From Pelomonas sp039929605 (GTDB lineage: Bacteria; Pseudomonadota; Gammaproteobacteria; Burkholderiales; Burkholderiaceae_C), in contig NZ_JBDSQX010000042.1 of the NCBI RefSeq assembly GCF_039929605.1, positions 14,156 to 78,155 on the forward strand: a stretch of DNA of 64,000 nucleotides, given 5' to 3'. Every line of letters starts with the position of its first letter. The first letter of the stretch is position 1. The position numbers were made by a program, and so were the translations under genes. Below are positions 8,123 through 17,591 of the stretch, piece after piece. The notes beneath the pieces are model-generated. The model ran no database searches. It had not been told where the DNA came from and was given only the letters and a program-made list of their open reading frames with translations.

Positions 8123-10123
8123 ATGGCACCGCGTGAGGTTCGATTGCTTTTGGTCGACGACGACCCGTCCGCGATCCAGGTCATGGCGCGGATGCTGTCG
8201 CAGTACCCCGACCAGCGCTTCGCCACATCGGGCCAAGCCGCACTCCGGCTGGCACGCGAGCTAACCCCGGATCTCATCGTGCTGGATGTCGACATGCCAG
8301 GCATGACCGGGCTCGACGTGTGTGAAGCGCTGAAGGCGGACCCGGTCCTGGCAGATGTCCCGGTCATCTTCGCCACCAGCAACGACCCCACGGCCGTGAT
8401 GCAAGAAACGGCCTTTCGCAAGGGCGCATCCGATTTCGTCACCAAGCCGCTGATCGCGGTCCAATTGACAGCCCGCGTGCGTGCGCACCTGCGCATCAAG
8501 CTGCTGATCGAGGACCTGAAACGCAACAGCCTCGCATCAGGTGCCACACGCCCCCTGCTCGGCACGCAGACGCCTCGACTGCTGATCGTCGACGATGACA
8601 TTCCATCGATCTACGTGCTGCGCAACACGCTGGCTGGAATGGGCGATTTTCACTTCGCCAAGAACGGCGACGATGCGTTGGAACTCGCGCGTCGCCTGCT
8701 GCCAGACCTCATCTTGCTCGACGCGCACATGCCGGGTATCGACGGATTCGACGTGTGCAGGACGCTCAAGGCGGAAGCCGCCTTCAGGCACGTGCCGATC
8801 GCTTTCGTCACCCGGTTCTCCGATCCGCAGAGCGAGATGCGCGCGCTGGATATAGGCGCGGCAGACTTCATCGCCAAGCCTTACACCCGGGCCGTTCTGC
8901 AGGCACGCGTGCGCAACCTGCTCGAGCTGAAGCGACGCACCGATGCCGAGTTGGCGTCGGTGCGCGAACACCTGCAACGCGTGGGGGATGCGCGTGTCGC
9001 CGACATCGTCGCTGCCGCATCGGACGCCATCGTCACCTGCAATGCAGATGACAAGGTGGTGCTGATCAACGCCGCGGCTTGCCGCATGTTCGGCATCGAG
9101 CGCGAGCAGGCCATCGGGTCGCCGATGCAAGCTCTGTTGGGCGAGGGTGCGTTGATCGACAACCCAGCGCAGAACGCCCCGGCACGCATCACGATCAAGC
9201 GGACGGGCGGTGAATGCTTCCCGACCGAGATGTCGGTGTCCCGGGTTGGCGATGGGCCGGACCGCTTGACCACCGTGATGCTGCGCGATACCAGCGACCG
9301 TGATCGGCTCGAAGCCGAATCACGCTCGCGCAACGAAGCCGAAACGGCCAGCCGCACCAAGACGCTGATGCTGTCCTACATCGCCCACGAGATGGGCAAC
9401 CCCTTGAACGGCATGCTTGGTTTCGCCCAGCTGATGGCGGCCGATGACAAGCACCCCATGCCTGCAGTCCAGGCCAAGCGTCTGACGCAGATCCAGGCCA
9501 GCGGCAAGCATTTGGAAGTCCTGATGCGCGACGTGATGGACCTCGGCCGCCTGGAGACGGGCAAGCTGACGGTCGAGCTGCGCCCCGTGGACGCCGCCCG
9601 GTGTGCGCAAGACGCTGCGGAGGCGGTCTCGGCGCTGGCGCAGCGGGCCGGCGTGACGCTGTCGTGCCCGCTCGGGACGGCGCCTGTCCGTTGCGCCGCC
9701 GATGTCGGGCGGCTGCACCAGTGCCTGTTGAACCTGCTGACGAATGCGATCAAGTACAACCGGCCTGGCGGTTGGGCAAAGATAGCGGTGACCAGCGATT
9801 CGCATGCGATCACGATTGCCGTGAGCGACAACGGCATAGGCATGGACGCGTTGCAGCGCCAGCACCTGTTCGAACCCTTCAACCGCCTCGGCAGACAGCT
9901 GGCCTCGACGCCCGGCGCGGGCCTCGGGCTGGTGATCACGCGTCTGCTCGTGGAGGCGATGAATGGCCAACTGCGCGTCGAGAGCGAGTTCGGTCAGGGG
10001 AGCTGTTTCACCATTTCGCTTCCCGGTGCACTCGACGCTGCTCAAGACACCCTGAACCGCTCGGCAGTCGTCGATCTTCGAGCAACCAGCGCCGCTACGC
10101 GTGGTGCAGAAGACAAGCCATGA
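8123..10123 (+). CDS. Histidine kinase with two N-terminal receiver domains and a PAS domain
   Basis: A 666-residue sensor/relay kinase without membrane segments, so probably cytoplasmic. Domains in order: REC1 (about 5-125, phospho-acceptor D55, K in FVTKPL), REC2 (about 150-268, D200, K in FIAKPY), PAS (about 290-405), HisKA with H422 in AHEMGNPLNG, and HATPase with the N-box NLLTNAIKYN, DNGIGM and GAGLGLVITRLL. Both receivers keep their acidic pocket, Asp and Lys, so both look phosphorylatable. The HisKA box departs from the usual HELRTPL. The stop codon overlaps the start of the GGDEF regulator by ATGA, which makes that protein the likely partner. Two REC domains ahead of a kinase suggests integration of upstream phosphorelays; this is inference. 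Confidence 0.9.
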   Translation: MAPREVRLLLVDDDPSAIQVMARMLSQYPDQRFATSGQAALRLARELTPDLIVLDVDMPGMTGLDVCEALKADPVLADVPVIFATSNDPTAVMQETAFRKGASDFVTKPLIAVQLTARVRAHLRIKLLIEDLKRNSLASGATRPLLGTQTPRLLIVDDDIPSIYVLRNTLAGMGDFHFAKNGDDALELARRLLPDLILLDAHMPGIDGFDVCRTLKAEAAFRHVPIAFVTRFSDPQSEMRALDIGAADFIAKPYTRAVLQARVRNLLELKRRTDAELASVREHLQRVGDARVADIVAAASDAIVTCNADDKVVLINAAACRMFGIEREQAIGSPMQALLGEGALIDNPAQNAPARITIKRTGGECFPTEMSVSRVGDGPDRLTTVMLRDTSDRDRLEAESRSRNEAETASRTKTLMLSYIAHEMGNPLNGMLGFAQLMAADDKHPMPAVQAKRLTQIQASGKHLEVLMRDVMDLGRLETGKLTVELRPVDAARCAQDAAEAVSALAQRAGVTLSCPLGTAPVRCAADVGRLHQCLLNLLTNAIKYNRPGGWAKIAVTSDSHAITIAVSDNGIGMDALQRQHLFEPFNRLGRQLASTPGAGLGLVITRLLVEAMNGQLRVESEFGQGSCFTISLPGALDAAQDTLNRSAVVDLRATSAATRGAEDKP

Positions 10124-11181
10124 GCGACAGCATCCTGCTGGTGGACGACGATCCGTCCGCGATCCGGCTGCTGAGTCGCATGCTGGCGGACGTGGGCAAC
10201 TTGCGCTTCGCGACCAGCGGGGAAGATGCGCTGCGGCTCGCGCGCGAGTCGGCGCCCGACCTGGTGCTGCTCGATGCAGAAATGCCCGGCATGAGCGGGT
10301 TCCAGATTCTCGAAGCGCTCAAGGCAGACCCGGCGCTGGAGGACGTGCCGGTGATTTTCGTGACCAGCCACAGCGAGCCGGAATTCGAACTGTCCGGGTT
10401 CGAACTGGGCGCGGCCGACTTCATCGCCAAGCCCGTCCACGCGCCGCTGGTCGTGGCCCGCGTCAAGACCCAGCTGCGTGTCAAGCGCATTGCCGACGAG
10501 CTGCGCCGGATCGCGACGGTCGACGTGCTCACCGGCGTCACCAATCGGCGCGGTTTCGACGAGGCGCTGGAGCATGAATGGCGCCGCGCCCGGCGCGCCG
10601 GTGACCCGCTGGCGGTGCTGATGATCGACGTCGACCACTTCAAGTTGTTCAACGATCACTATGGTCATCCCGCCGGCGATGTTTGCCTGCGCGCCGTCGC
10701 GCAGGCGCTGGTCGGCACCAGCCTGCGCCCGGCGGATCTGGTTGCGCGATACGGCGGCGAAGAATTCGTCGTGCTGCTGCCGCAGACGCCGCGCCTGGGC
10801 GCTGAGCATGTGGCCCACAGCATCCTCGATGCCGTCGAAGCGCTGACCATCCGTCACGAGGCCTCATCGACCGCATGTCATGTCACCGTCAGCGTGGGCG
10901 TCGCTTGCTACGACGAAGCGAGCAAGTGCTGGGTCCCGCCGTCGGCCGACTCCCGCGCCGCCGGTCTTGGCGTGGGCCACTCCCCGCTCGACCTGGTGCG
11001 CGCTGCCGACCAGGCCATGTATTGCGCCAAGCGCGCCGGCCGGGCCCAGGCCATGTTGCTGGACCTCTGCGATGTGGATGCGCCGCAGGGGGTGCGCGCC
11101 GCGCGCCGACCGCTGGTCGGTCACGAGTCCGGGCACTTGAAGCTCGGCCCACTCCCGCGCACCCTGCCGCCGCCTGACTGA
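10120..11181 (+). CDS. Response regulator with GGDEF (diguanylate cyclase) output
   Basis: 353 residues. An N-terminal receiver domain (phospho-acceptor D52, FIAKPV lysine) is followed by a GGDEF domain with the active-site motif GGEEF at residues 212-216. The inhibitory I-site R-P-A-D lies five residues upstream, so the enzyme looks catalytically competent for c-di-GMP synthesis and subject to product inhibition. This PleD/WspR-like architecture makes it the visible output of the locus. An unusual short insertion (about 268-290, KCWVPPSADSRAAGLG) interrupts the end of the GGDEF domain. The start codon overlaps the upstream kinase stop (ATGA). The receiver is very similar to REC1/REC2 of that kinase, suggesting duplication. 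Confidence 0.92.
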   Translation: MSDSILLVDDDPSAIRLLSRMLADVGNLRFATSGEDALRLARESAPDLVLLDAEMPGMSGFQILEALKADPALEDVPVIFVTSHSEPEFELSGFELGAADFIAKPVHAPLVVARVKTQLRVKRIADELRRIATVDVLTGVTNRRGFDEALEHEWRRARRAGDPLAVLMIDVDHFKLFNDHYGHPAGDVCLRAVAQALVGTSLRPADLVARYGGEEFVVLLPQTPRLGAEHVAHSILDAVEALTIRHEASSTACHVTVSVGVACYDEASKCWVPPSADSRAAGLGVGHSPLDLVRAADQAMYCAKRAGRAQAMLLDLCDVDAPQGVRAARRPLVGHESGHLKLGPLPRTLPPPD

Positions 11182-11228
11182 TTGATCACGCGCTCAAACG
11201 CGCTAAAACGCGCTCAACAAAGTTGCCC

Positions 11229-14200
11229 ATGCCCAAAATCGCCGGCGATACCTCCACTCCTCGCAATCCCGCCGACGGCACCGTGGAGTACCTCAACGAG
11301 GTCCGGCGCCAGGAGGCCTTGCTCAAGACCGGCGCATTGCAGAGTGCGATTTTCAACAGCGCCAACTTCTCAAGCATCGCGACCGACGCGAAGGGCGTGA
11401 TCCAGATCTTCAACGTCGGTGCCGAGCGCATGCTGGGCTATTCGGCCAACGACGTGATGAACAAGATCACACCGGCCGATATCTCCGACCCGCAGGAATT
11501 GGTCGCGCGCGCCGAAGCGCTCAGTGTGGAACTCGACACCTCGATTGCGCCCGGTTTCGAGGCGCTCGTGTTCAAGGCCTCGCGCGGCATCGAGGACATG
11601 TACGAGCTGACCTACATCCGCAAGGACGGCAGCCGCTTCCCCGCAGTCGTGTCGGTCACCGCGCTGCGCGACGCCGAAGATCGAATCATTGGCTACCTGC
11701 TGATCGGCACTGACAACACGGCTCGCAAGCAGGCGGAAGAGGCGCTGATCAAGGCCGGCGCCCTGCAGTCAGCGATCTTCAACAGCGCCAACTTCTCGAG
11801 CATCGCCACCGACGCGAAGGGTGTGATCCAGATCTTCAACGTCGGCGCTGAACGCATGCTGGGCTACGCGGCCGCCGACGTGATGAACAAGATCACGCCG
11901 GCCGACATTTCCGACCCCCAGGAGGTGATCGCACGCGCCAAGGAGCTCAGTGTCGAACTCGAGACCACCATCGCGCCGGGTTTCGAGGCGCTGGTATTCA
12001 AGGCCTCGCGCGGCATCGAGGACATCTACGAGCTGACCTACATCCGCAAGGACGGCAGCCGCTTGCCGGCCGTCGTGTCGGTGACCGCGCTGCGCGACGC
12101 CCAGAACGCCATCATTGGCTACCTGCTGATCGGCACCGACAACACCGCGCGCAAACGCGCTGAAGAAGCGCTGCTGAAAGCCGGCGCCTTGCAGAACGCG
12201 ATCTTCAACAGCGCGAACTTCTCGAGCATCGCCACCGACGCCAAGGGCGTGATCCAGATCTTCAACGTCGGCGCCGAGCGCATGCTGGGCTACACCGCCG
12301 CTGACGTCGTCAACAAGATCACGCCCGCCGACATCTCCGACCCGCAGGAATTGATCGAGCGCGCCAAGGCGCTGAGCGTGGAACTCGAGACCCCGATTGC
12401 CCCAGGCTTCGAGGCGCTGGTGTTCAAGGCCTCGCGCGGCATTGAGGACATCTACGAGCTGACCTACATCCGCAAGGACGGCAGCCGCTTCGGGGCGGTG
12501 GTGTCGGTGACGGCGCTGCGCGACGCGCAGGACGCCATCATCGGCTATCTGTTGATCGGCACCGACAACACCGCGCGCAAGCTGGTCGAAGCCGAGCAAA
12601 AAAAGCTCGATCAGCGCTTGCGTGACCAGCAGTTCTACACCCGCTCGCTGATCGAATCCAACATCGACGCACTGATGACGACCGACCCACGCGGCATCAT
12701 CACCGACGTCAACAAGCAGACGGAAGCCCTGACCGGCTGCACGCGGGACGAGCTGATCGGTGCGCCGTTCAAGAACTACTTCACCGCGCCGCACCGGGCT
12801 GAAGCAGGCATCAAGCGCGTGCTGGCCGAGGGCAAGGTCACCAACTACGAACTGACCGTCCGCGCCCGCGACGGCAAGCTCACCGTGGTGTCGTACAACG
12901 CCACCACCTTTCATGACCGCGACCGGCAGCTGCAAGGCGTCTTCGCGGCGGCGCGCGACATTACCGAGCGCAAGCAGTACGAGGAATCGCTGCGTCAGGC
13001 GACGCAAAAGGCCGAACAGGCGAATCGCGCCAAGAGCGAGTTTCTCGCCAACATGAGCCATGAGATCCGCACGCCGATGAACGCAGTCATCGGCCTGACC
13101 TACCTGCTCGGGCAGACCTCGCTGGACGAGGAGCAGCTGGCCTTTCTGACGAAGGTCAAGCTCGCGAGCAAGTCGCTGCTGGTGGTGCTGAACAACGTGC
13201 TCGATCTGTCGAAGATCGAGGCCGGCGAATTGATCGTCGAGAGCACCGCGTTCAGCCTGCCCAGCCTGCTGAAGGAGCTGACCGACGTGATGGCGGTCCA
13301 GGCCGAGGCCAAGGGCGTCGCCTTCGACATCGTCGTCGCGGACGAGCTGCCACCGGCCCTGGAGGGCGATGCGACGCGCCTGAGCCAGATCCTGACCAAT
13401 CTGCTGTCCAACGCGATCAAGTTCACCGACCACGGCAGTGTCGAGTTGCACGTCCGGATGCTTGCCGCCACGGCCAGGCATGCGACGTTGTCGTTCGCCG
13501 TGCAAGACACCGGCATCGGCATCGCGCCCGAAGTTCAGAAGCAGTTGTTCGCGCCGTTTGCCCAGGCGGATGCGTCGATCACACGGCGCTTCGGTGGCAC
13601 CGGGCTGGGGTTGTCGATCGTCAAGCGCCTGGCGGGCCTGATGGGCGGGCACGTGAGCTTGGAGAGCACCCCTGGCGTCGGCAGCGTGTTCAGCGTCGTG
13701 CTGGACTTTGCGCTCGCCTCGCCTGACGCGGTGGCGCGGCGGGAGGCGTCTCCCGCCGCAGCCGGTGAACGCGCGCTGCTGGACATCCGGGTGCTGGTGG
13801 TCGACGACAGCGACATCAACCTGGACGTGACGAAGCGCATCCTCGAATTGGAGGGGGCGAAGGTGGTCCTGGCAAACAATGGACAGGAAGCCTTCGACCT
13901 TCTTGAGGCACAGCCCCACGCCATCGACGTGGTGCTGATGGACGTGCAGATGCCGGTACTCGACGGCCACGACGCCACCCGGCGAATCCGCCTCGAACTG
14001 CACCTGGCGGACTTGCCGATCATCGCCCTGACTGCCGGCGCGCTGAGCAGCGAGCGACAACGCGCCACGGCGGCCGGCATGGACGACTACCTTGTCAAAC
14101 CGTTCGACCCGCAGTCCCTCGTGGCCAGCATCCTGCGCCGCGTTGCGCCTGGGAACGGCCGGCCGGTGCCATTGGCCGCTGGCTCGCCCGACACGCCGAC

Positions 14201-14813
14201 GCCGCAAGCGCTGCCGTGGCCCGAGATCGAGGGAATCGATGGGTTGAACGTGCGCGAACGCCTGAGCAATGACTTCGGCTTGTTCAAGTCGATGCTCAAG
14301 CGGCTGCTCGACGAGTTCTCGGCCGTCCCGGTTCCGACCGCCATGCAGGCCTCGTCCCACCTGGGCATCCATGCCGGTCGCATGCACAAGCTGAGAGGCA
14401 GCGCGGGCACCCTCGGGGCCAAGGAGATCCATCAACTGGCGGGCGAGGCGGAGGCGGCCTGTGCGGCAGGAAACGTCGAGAGATTCGTTGAGCTCGCCAG
14501 GCAGCTTGGCATCAAGCTGCAACGGCTGCGGGAATGCGCGGCGACGTTGGTGCTGACAGCGCCCGCTCAGGCCGGGGATCCGGCTATAGCCACGGGTGGC
14601 GACAGCATCGAGCCGCAGGTGCTGGCCGATCTCATTGGTCGGCTTCGCCAGCAAAGCATGTCGGCGATTGAGCGCTTCAATGGCCTCTCCCCACAGCTTC
14701 AGCGGCTCTTGAGCAAGGGCTCGTTCGAACTGCTGTGTCAGCACATCGACAACCTGGAATTCAGTGCTGCCGCCGATGCACTGGAAGCGGGCCTGCATAT
14801 GCCAGTGAGCTGA
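11229..14813 (+). CDS. Hybrid histidine kinase: 4 PAS, HisKA, HATPase, REC, Hpt
   Basis: 1194 residues (ATG chosen; a TTG two codons earlier is possible), no membrane segment seen. Residues 29-454 are three near-identical 142-residue PAS units, followed by a divergent fourth PAS (about 465-590). Then come HisKA with H611 (NMSHEIRTPMN), HATPase (LLSNAIKFTD, GIGIAP, GTGLGLSIVKRL), a receiver with D905 (LMDVQMPVLDGH, YLVKPFDP) and a C-terminal Hpt with H1053 (HKLRGSAGTLGA). All four phosphotransfer sites are intact, as in BarA/ArcB-type multistep relays. It begins 47 bp after the GGDEF regulator on the same strand and probably belongs to the same system. Each PAS ends in the usual ARK-type PAC linker. 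The ligand is unknown. Confidence 0.93.
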   Translation: MPKIAGDTSTPRNPADGTVEYLNEVRRQEALLKTGALQSAIFNSANFSSIATDAKGVIQIFNVGAERMLGYSANDVMNKITPADISDPQELVARAEALSVELDTSIAPGFEALVFKASRGIEDMYELTYIRKDGSRFPAVVSVTALRDAEDRIIGYLLIGTDNTARKQAEEALIKAGALQSAIFNSANFSSIATDAKGVIQIFNVGAERMLGYAAADVMNKITPADISDPQEVIARAKELSVELETTIAPGFEALVFKASRGIEDIYELTYIRKDGSRLPAVVSVTALRDAQNAIIGYLLIGTDNTARKRAEEALLKAGALQNAIFNSANFSSIATDAKGVIQIFNVGAERMLGYTAADVVNKITPADISDPQELIERAKALSVELETPIAPGFEALVFKASRGIEDIYELTYIRKDGSRFGAVVSVTALRDAQDAIIGYLLIGTDNTARKLVEAEQKKLDQRLRDQQFYTRSLIESNIDALMTTDPRGIITDVNKQTEALTGCTRDELIGAPFKNYFTAPHRAEAGIKRVLAEGKVTNYELTVRARDGKLTVVSYNATTFHDRDRQLQGVFAAARDITERKQYEESLRQATQKAEQANRAKSEFLANMSHEIRTPMNAVIGLTYLLGQTSLDEEQLAFLTKVKLASKSLLVVLNNVLDLSKIEAGELIVESTAFSLPSLLKELTDVMAVQAEAKGVAFDIVVADELPPALEGDATRLSQILTNLLSNAIKFTDHGSVELHVRMLAATARHATLSFAVQDTGIGIAPEVQKQLFAPFAQADASITRRFGGTGLGLSIVKRLAGLMGGHVSLESTPGVGSVFSVVLDFALASPDAVARREASPAAAGERALLDIRVLVVDDSDINLDVTKRILELEGAKVVLANNGQEAFDLLEAQPHAIDVVLMDVQMPVLDGHDATRRIRLELHLADLPIIALTAGALSSERQRATAAGMDDYLVKPFDPQSLVASILRRVAPGNGRPVPLAAGSPDTPTPQALPWPEIEGIDGLNVRERLSNDFGLFKSMLKRLLDEFSAVPVPTAMQASSHLGIHAGRMHKLRGSAGTLGAKEIHQLAGEAEAACAAGNVERFVELARQLGIKLQRLRECAATLVLTAPAQAGDPAIATGGDSIEPQVLADLIGRLRQQSMSAIERFNGLSPQLQRLLSKGSFELLCQHIDNLEFSAAADALEAGLHMPVS
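11313..12590 (+). repeat. Three tandem 426-bp in-frame repeats encoding PAS domains
   Basis: Unit starts at 11313, 11739 and 12165 give an exact 426-bp (142-codon) period. Each unit begins with a GAxGCxxTGxTxAA stretch coding for EALxKxGALQ and ends after LLIGTDNTARK. The units are nearly identical in protein and highly similar in DNA, with differences concentrated in third positions and a few variable residues (SANDVMN, AAADVMN, TAADVVN). This indicates recent duplication or ongoing gene conversion. Confidence 0.95.
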
Positions 14814-14983
14814 ACAGCTTGTGCGATAGCTCAGCGGCGTGACCGCTGGTCTTGCCTGCTGCGAACTGGGTCAAGCCCTGTTGCAGCCGGGTCAAATTAC
14901 CCACGCCGCCTAACGCCCGGCACGCCCGCTGCGCTCTACGATGCCGCCGCTTGCCTGACAGGGTGGCACTTTTTGATCCCACG

Positions 14984-16690
14984 ATGACCGACGCCCGACC
15001 CCACCGCCCCTACATCGACCCGACCACCGGTGACGTGCCGGCGCCGGCACCGCCCGCCGCAGCGCCTGCGGCCTGGCAGCAGGCCTCGCACCGCCCCCGC
15101 AGCGCGGGCACGCCAGGGCCTGCCCCGCGGCGCCGACCGCCTGTGAGCGACATCAGCGAAGCACCGAAGGCGGGTTATTTCAAGCGCCACTGGCGCGGCG
15201 AGCAGAGCCTGGCGCGCAGCTACTGGCTCAACAGCTTCCTCGTCGCCACGCCGCTGGCCATGGCGTTGACGGGGCTGATGAGTTGGATCAGCGTCAAGGG
15301 CGATTCGCTGCAGATCAACGCCATCGTCGTGCTGATGGGCTTCCCGCTGCTGATGGCGCTGGATGTCTGGTGCATCGTCGGCGCTTGGCGCTCCGCGACA
15401 GCCTATTTGCGTGACTACGGGTCGGCGCTCTGGGGTTGGCTGGCCCGCATCACGCTCGCGCTGGGCGCGCTGCAGTTGGCCGTCTCGGTGCTGTTCGGCC
15501 TGCTGCCCAGCCTCGGTGAGTTCTGGCAGATGGCGCGCGGCATCGACCCCATCGGGCAGGCCAAGTTCAGCTTCTCGGCCGACGGCCGCAGCCTGCGGCT
15601 GGACGGTGTCATCGGCATGGGCGACGGCGAGCGCCTGCGTGTCCTACTGGCCAGCAGCGCCGCCCGCGACCTGAAGCGCGTCGAGCTGTCATCGCCCGGT
15701 GGCCGGGTGCGCGAGGCAGAGCACATGGCCAGCGCCATGAAGGAACACCGCCACGAGGCCCGCGCCGTGGGCACCTGCGCGAGTGCCTGCACGCTCGTCT
15801 TCCTGGCCGGCAACCCGCGCCAGCTGGCGCCCGAGGGGCAGTTGGGCTTCCACCGCGCGTCCACCGGCACCTACAACCCGGTCTTCGAGGAGCTGGCCAA
15901 CCAAGAGCTGGCCAAGACCTACCGCGAGCTGGGCCTGCCGCAGACCATGATCGACACGACGCTGCGCACCTCGTCGAGCAACATGTGGTTCGTGCCGCGC
16001 GAGGAGCTGCAGGCCCACGCGCTGATCGCACCGTCGCCGCGCACGCTGGCCATCCCGCTGCCGCCTGCGGGCGCCGGCCTGGCGGACTTTGACGACGCGC
16101 TGCGCATGCATCCCGTCTGGGAAGCGCTGGAGCGGCGCACGGCAGGCACCATCGAGACCGTCGCGCAGCGCATGTTGGCGGCACGCTCGGCAGGCGCGGC
16201 CGACGAGGAAGTGCAGGCTGCTGCCCTGCCGCCGCTGGCCCAGCAGATGCCAGCCCTGATCAACGGCACGGACGCCGTGCTGCGGCGGCGTTATCTGCAG
16301 ATCGTCGGCGAGCAGCTCCAGGCACTGCGCACGCCAACGCAACCCGGCGCACGGCCCGCCTGCCGCGACCTGCTCGATGGCCGCCTGGCCGCCCGCCAGC
16401 TGTTGCCCTTGGACGCTCAGGCGCGCGAGGCGCAGTGGCTGCTTGAGGTCGCCAACAGCGCACCGCCGCGCTGGCTGCCCAAGCCGCCGAGTGCCATCGA
16501 GATGGAAGTGCTGGACCGCTCCGTCGGCAACTCCGCGCTGGGCATGCTGGGGCGGCTGTGGGCCGATGCGCCCACCGCTTCTGGCGCGGCCTCCTGCGAG
16601 CCCGTCATCGCGATGCTGGGCCGCGTGGCTGCCCAATCACCGGCACGGCGCCAGCTGGCGGAGCGGTTGCTGTTTCAGGGCAGGATTTAG
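14984..16690 (+). CDS. Membrane protein with ClpP/SppA-like (COG3904-type) domain
   Basis: 568 residues, start MTDARPHRPY. A Pro/Ala-rich cytoplasmic N-terminus is followed by three membrane helices between about residues 75 and 180 (LNSFLVATPLAMALTGLMSW, IVVLMGFPLLMALDVWCIVG, LARITLALGALQLAVSVLFG). A domain with features of the crotonase/ClpP fold follows: LSSPGGRVREAEHMA, then GTCASACTLVFLAG, then LGFHRAS. The serine in CASAC sits where ClpP/SppA-like proteases have the nucleophile, and the final His-containing stretch is plausible for a dyad. The C-terminal 200 residues are unrecognised. No function is established; proteolysis is inference. It converges on the next gene, overlapping its stop by 4 bp. 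Confidence 0.6.
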   Translation: MTDARPHRPYIDPTTGDVPAPAPPAAAPAAWQQASHRPRSAGTPGPAPRRRPPVSDISEAPKAGYFKRHWRGEQSLARSYWLNSFLVATPLAMALTGLMSWISVKGDSLQINAIVVLMGFPLLMALDVWCIVGAWRSATAYLRDYGSALWGWLARITLALGALQLAVSVLFGLLPSLGEFWQMARGIDPIGQAKFSFSADGRSLRLDGVIGMGDGERLRVLLASSAARDLKRVELSSPGGRVREAEHMASAMKEHRHEARAVGTCASACTLVFLAGNPRQLAPEGQLGFHRASTGTYNPVFEELANQELAKTYRELGLPQTMIDTTLRTSSSNMWFVPREELQAHALIAPSPRTLAIPLPPAGAGLADFDDALRMHPVWEALERRTAGTIETVAQRMLAARSAGAADEEVQAAALPPLAQQMPALINGTDAVLRRRYLQIVGEQLQALRTPTQPGARPACRDLLDGRLAARQLLPLDAQAREAQWLLEVANSAPPRWLPKPPSAIEMEVLDRSVGNSALGMLGRLWADAPTASGAASCEPVIAMLGRVAAQSPARRQLAERLLFQGRI

Positions 16691-17493
16691 AGTGGTGTTG
16701 CGCGTCGACTCGCCCAGAGGCGGGGCGCCAACTGCTGACCGGCAAGCGCCATCCCCATGACCAACAGCGCCGTCGGCCAGGCCCAGGCTACCGGCAGCGC
16801 GGTCAGGCCCGCAGCAAGGCCGACAAGAAAGAACGCCTTGGCTAGCGAGCCCTGGACATAGGCCTTGAGCAGCGCGCCCGTCCGGGCCGCGCCATCACGC
16901 CGATGGGTGGACACGATGGTGCAGATGCCGACAATGGGCACGGCCGCCAGCAGGCCGCAGATCGTCGGCCCGGCCGCGCCGCCGACCAGGCCCGTTAGCA
17001 GCGTCAGCGTGCCGGCCACGACCATGACCATGCAGCAGTTGCGGCGGTCACGCTGCGGGTCGGCCGCGGCGCGGCGCTGCTGTGCGGCGTCGACGCATGG
17101 CAGGCCACGGCGGGCCCAGACCATCGTGGCAAAAGCAAACAGCGAAGACGCCACAAGGCCGCCAGCAAGCTGGGGCTGCACCACCGCCCCGAGCGTCACG
17201 CAGGCCAGCAGAGCCAGCGCCGTGCACGCTGCCGGACAGCGCCGCGCGCAGCCACGGCCGTAGACGAGGGCGAACACGGCCGTCAGCCCGGTTGACACCA
17301 GCGCCGCCGTGGCGGCCTCGGCCGCCCAGCCGCCACCGCGCTCCAGGCTGAGCCAGAACAGCGCCGGCGCCGACGTGACAGGCACGGCCGCCACCCAGCC
17401 GCCCAGGCGCGGGCCACCCCGCTTCATCAGCCATTGCAGGCCGCCCACGAACGCTGCCGTGACCAGCGCGTGTTCCACCATCTGTGCGTCCAT
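16687..17493 (-). CDS. Multi-pass membrane protein of unknown function
   Basis: 268 residues from MDAQMVEHAL, chosen because AAGGGG lies just upstream; the open frame extends further but is not protein-like there. About eight hydrophobic segments, each rich in Ala/Leu/Gly/Val, occur in two roughly similar halves (VPVTSAPALFWLSL in the first, AVPIVGICTIVST in the second). This suggests an internal duplication, as in small transporters. A Cys/Arg-rich cytoplasmic loop (about 170-190) separates the halves. I do not recognise the family. Tail-to-tail overlap of 4 bp with the ClpP-like gene. Confidence 0.55.
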   Translation of the reverse strand: MDAQMVEHALVTAAFVGGLQWLMKRGGPRLGGWVAAVPVTSAPALFWLSLERGGGWAAEAATAALVSTGLTAVFALVYGRGCARRCPAACTALALLACVTLGAVVQPQLAGGLVASSLFAFATMVWARRGLPCVDAAQQRRAAADPQRDRRNCCMVMVVAGTLTLLTGLVGGAAGPTICGLLAAVPIVGICTIVSTHRRDGAARTGALLKAYVQGSLAKAFFLVGLAAGLTALPVAWAWPTALLVMGMALAGQQLAPRLWASRRATPL

Positions 17494-17591
17494 CGCCCCG
17501 CCCCTTCGCTCGAGCCGATTGGCCCTTGCTTGGATAAACGCGGTTTGCAGCAGAAAACCGTCATCGGCGTGAAAACTCACGCAACGCGGCG

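Noticed and set aside
11769..14798. 1009-codon open frame antisense to the hybrid kinase
   Set aside because: His/Arg/Gln-rich composition of a GC-biased antisense frame; the plus-strand frame has all expected kinase motifs.
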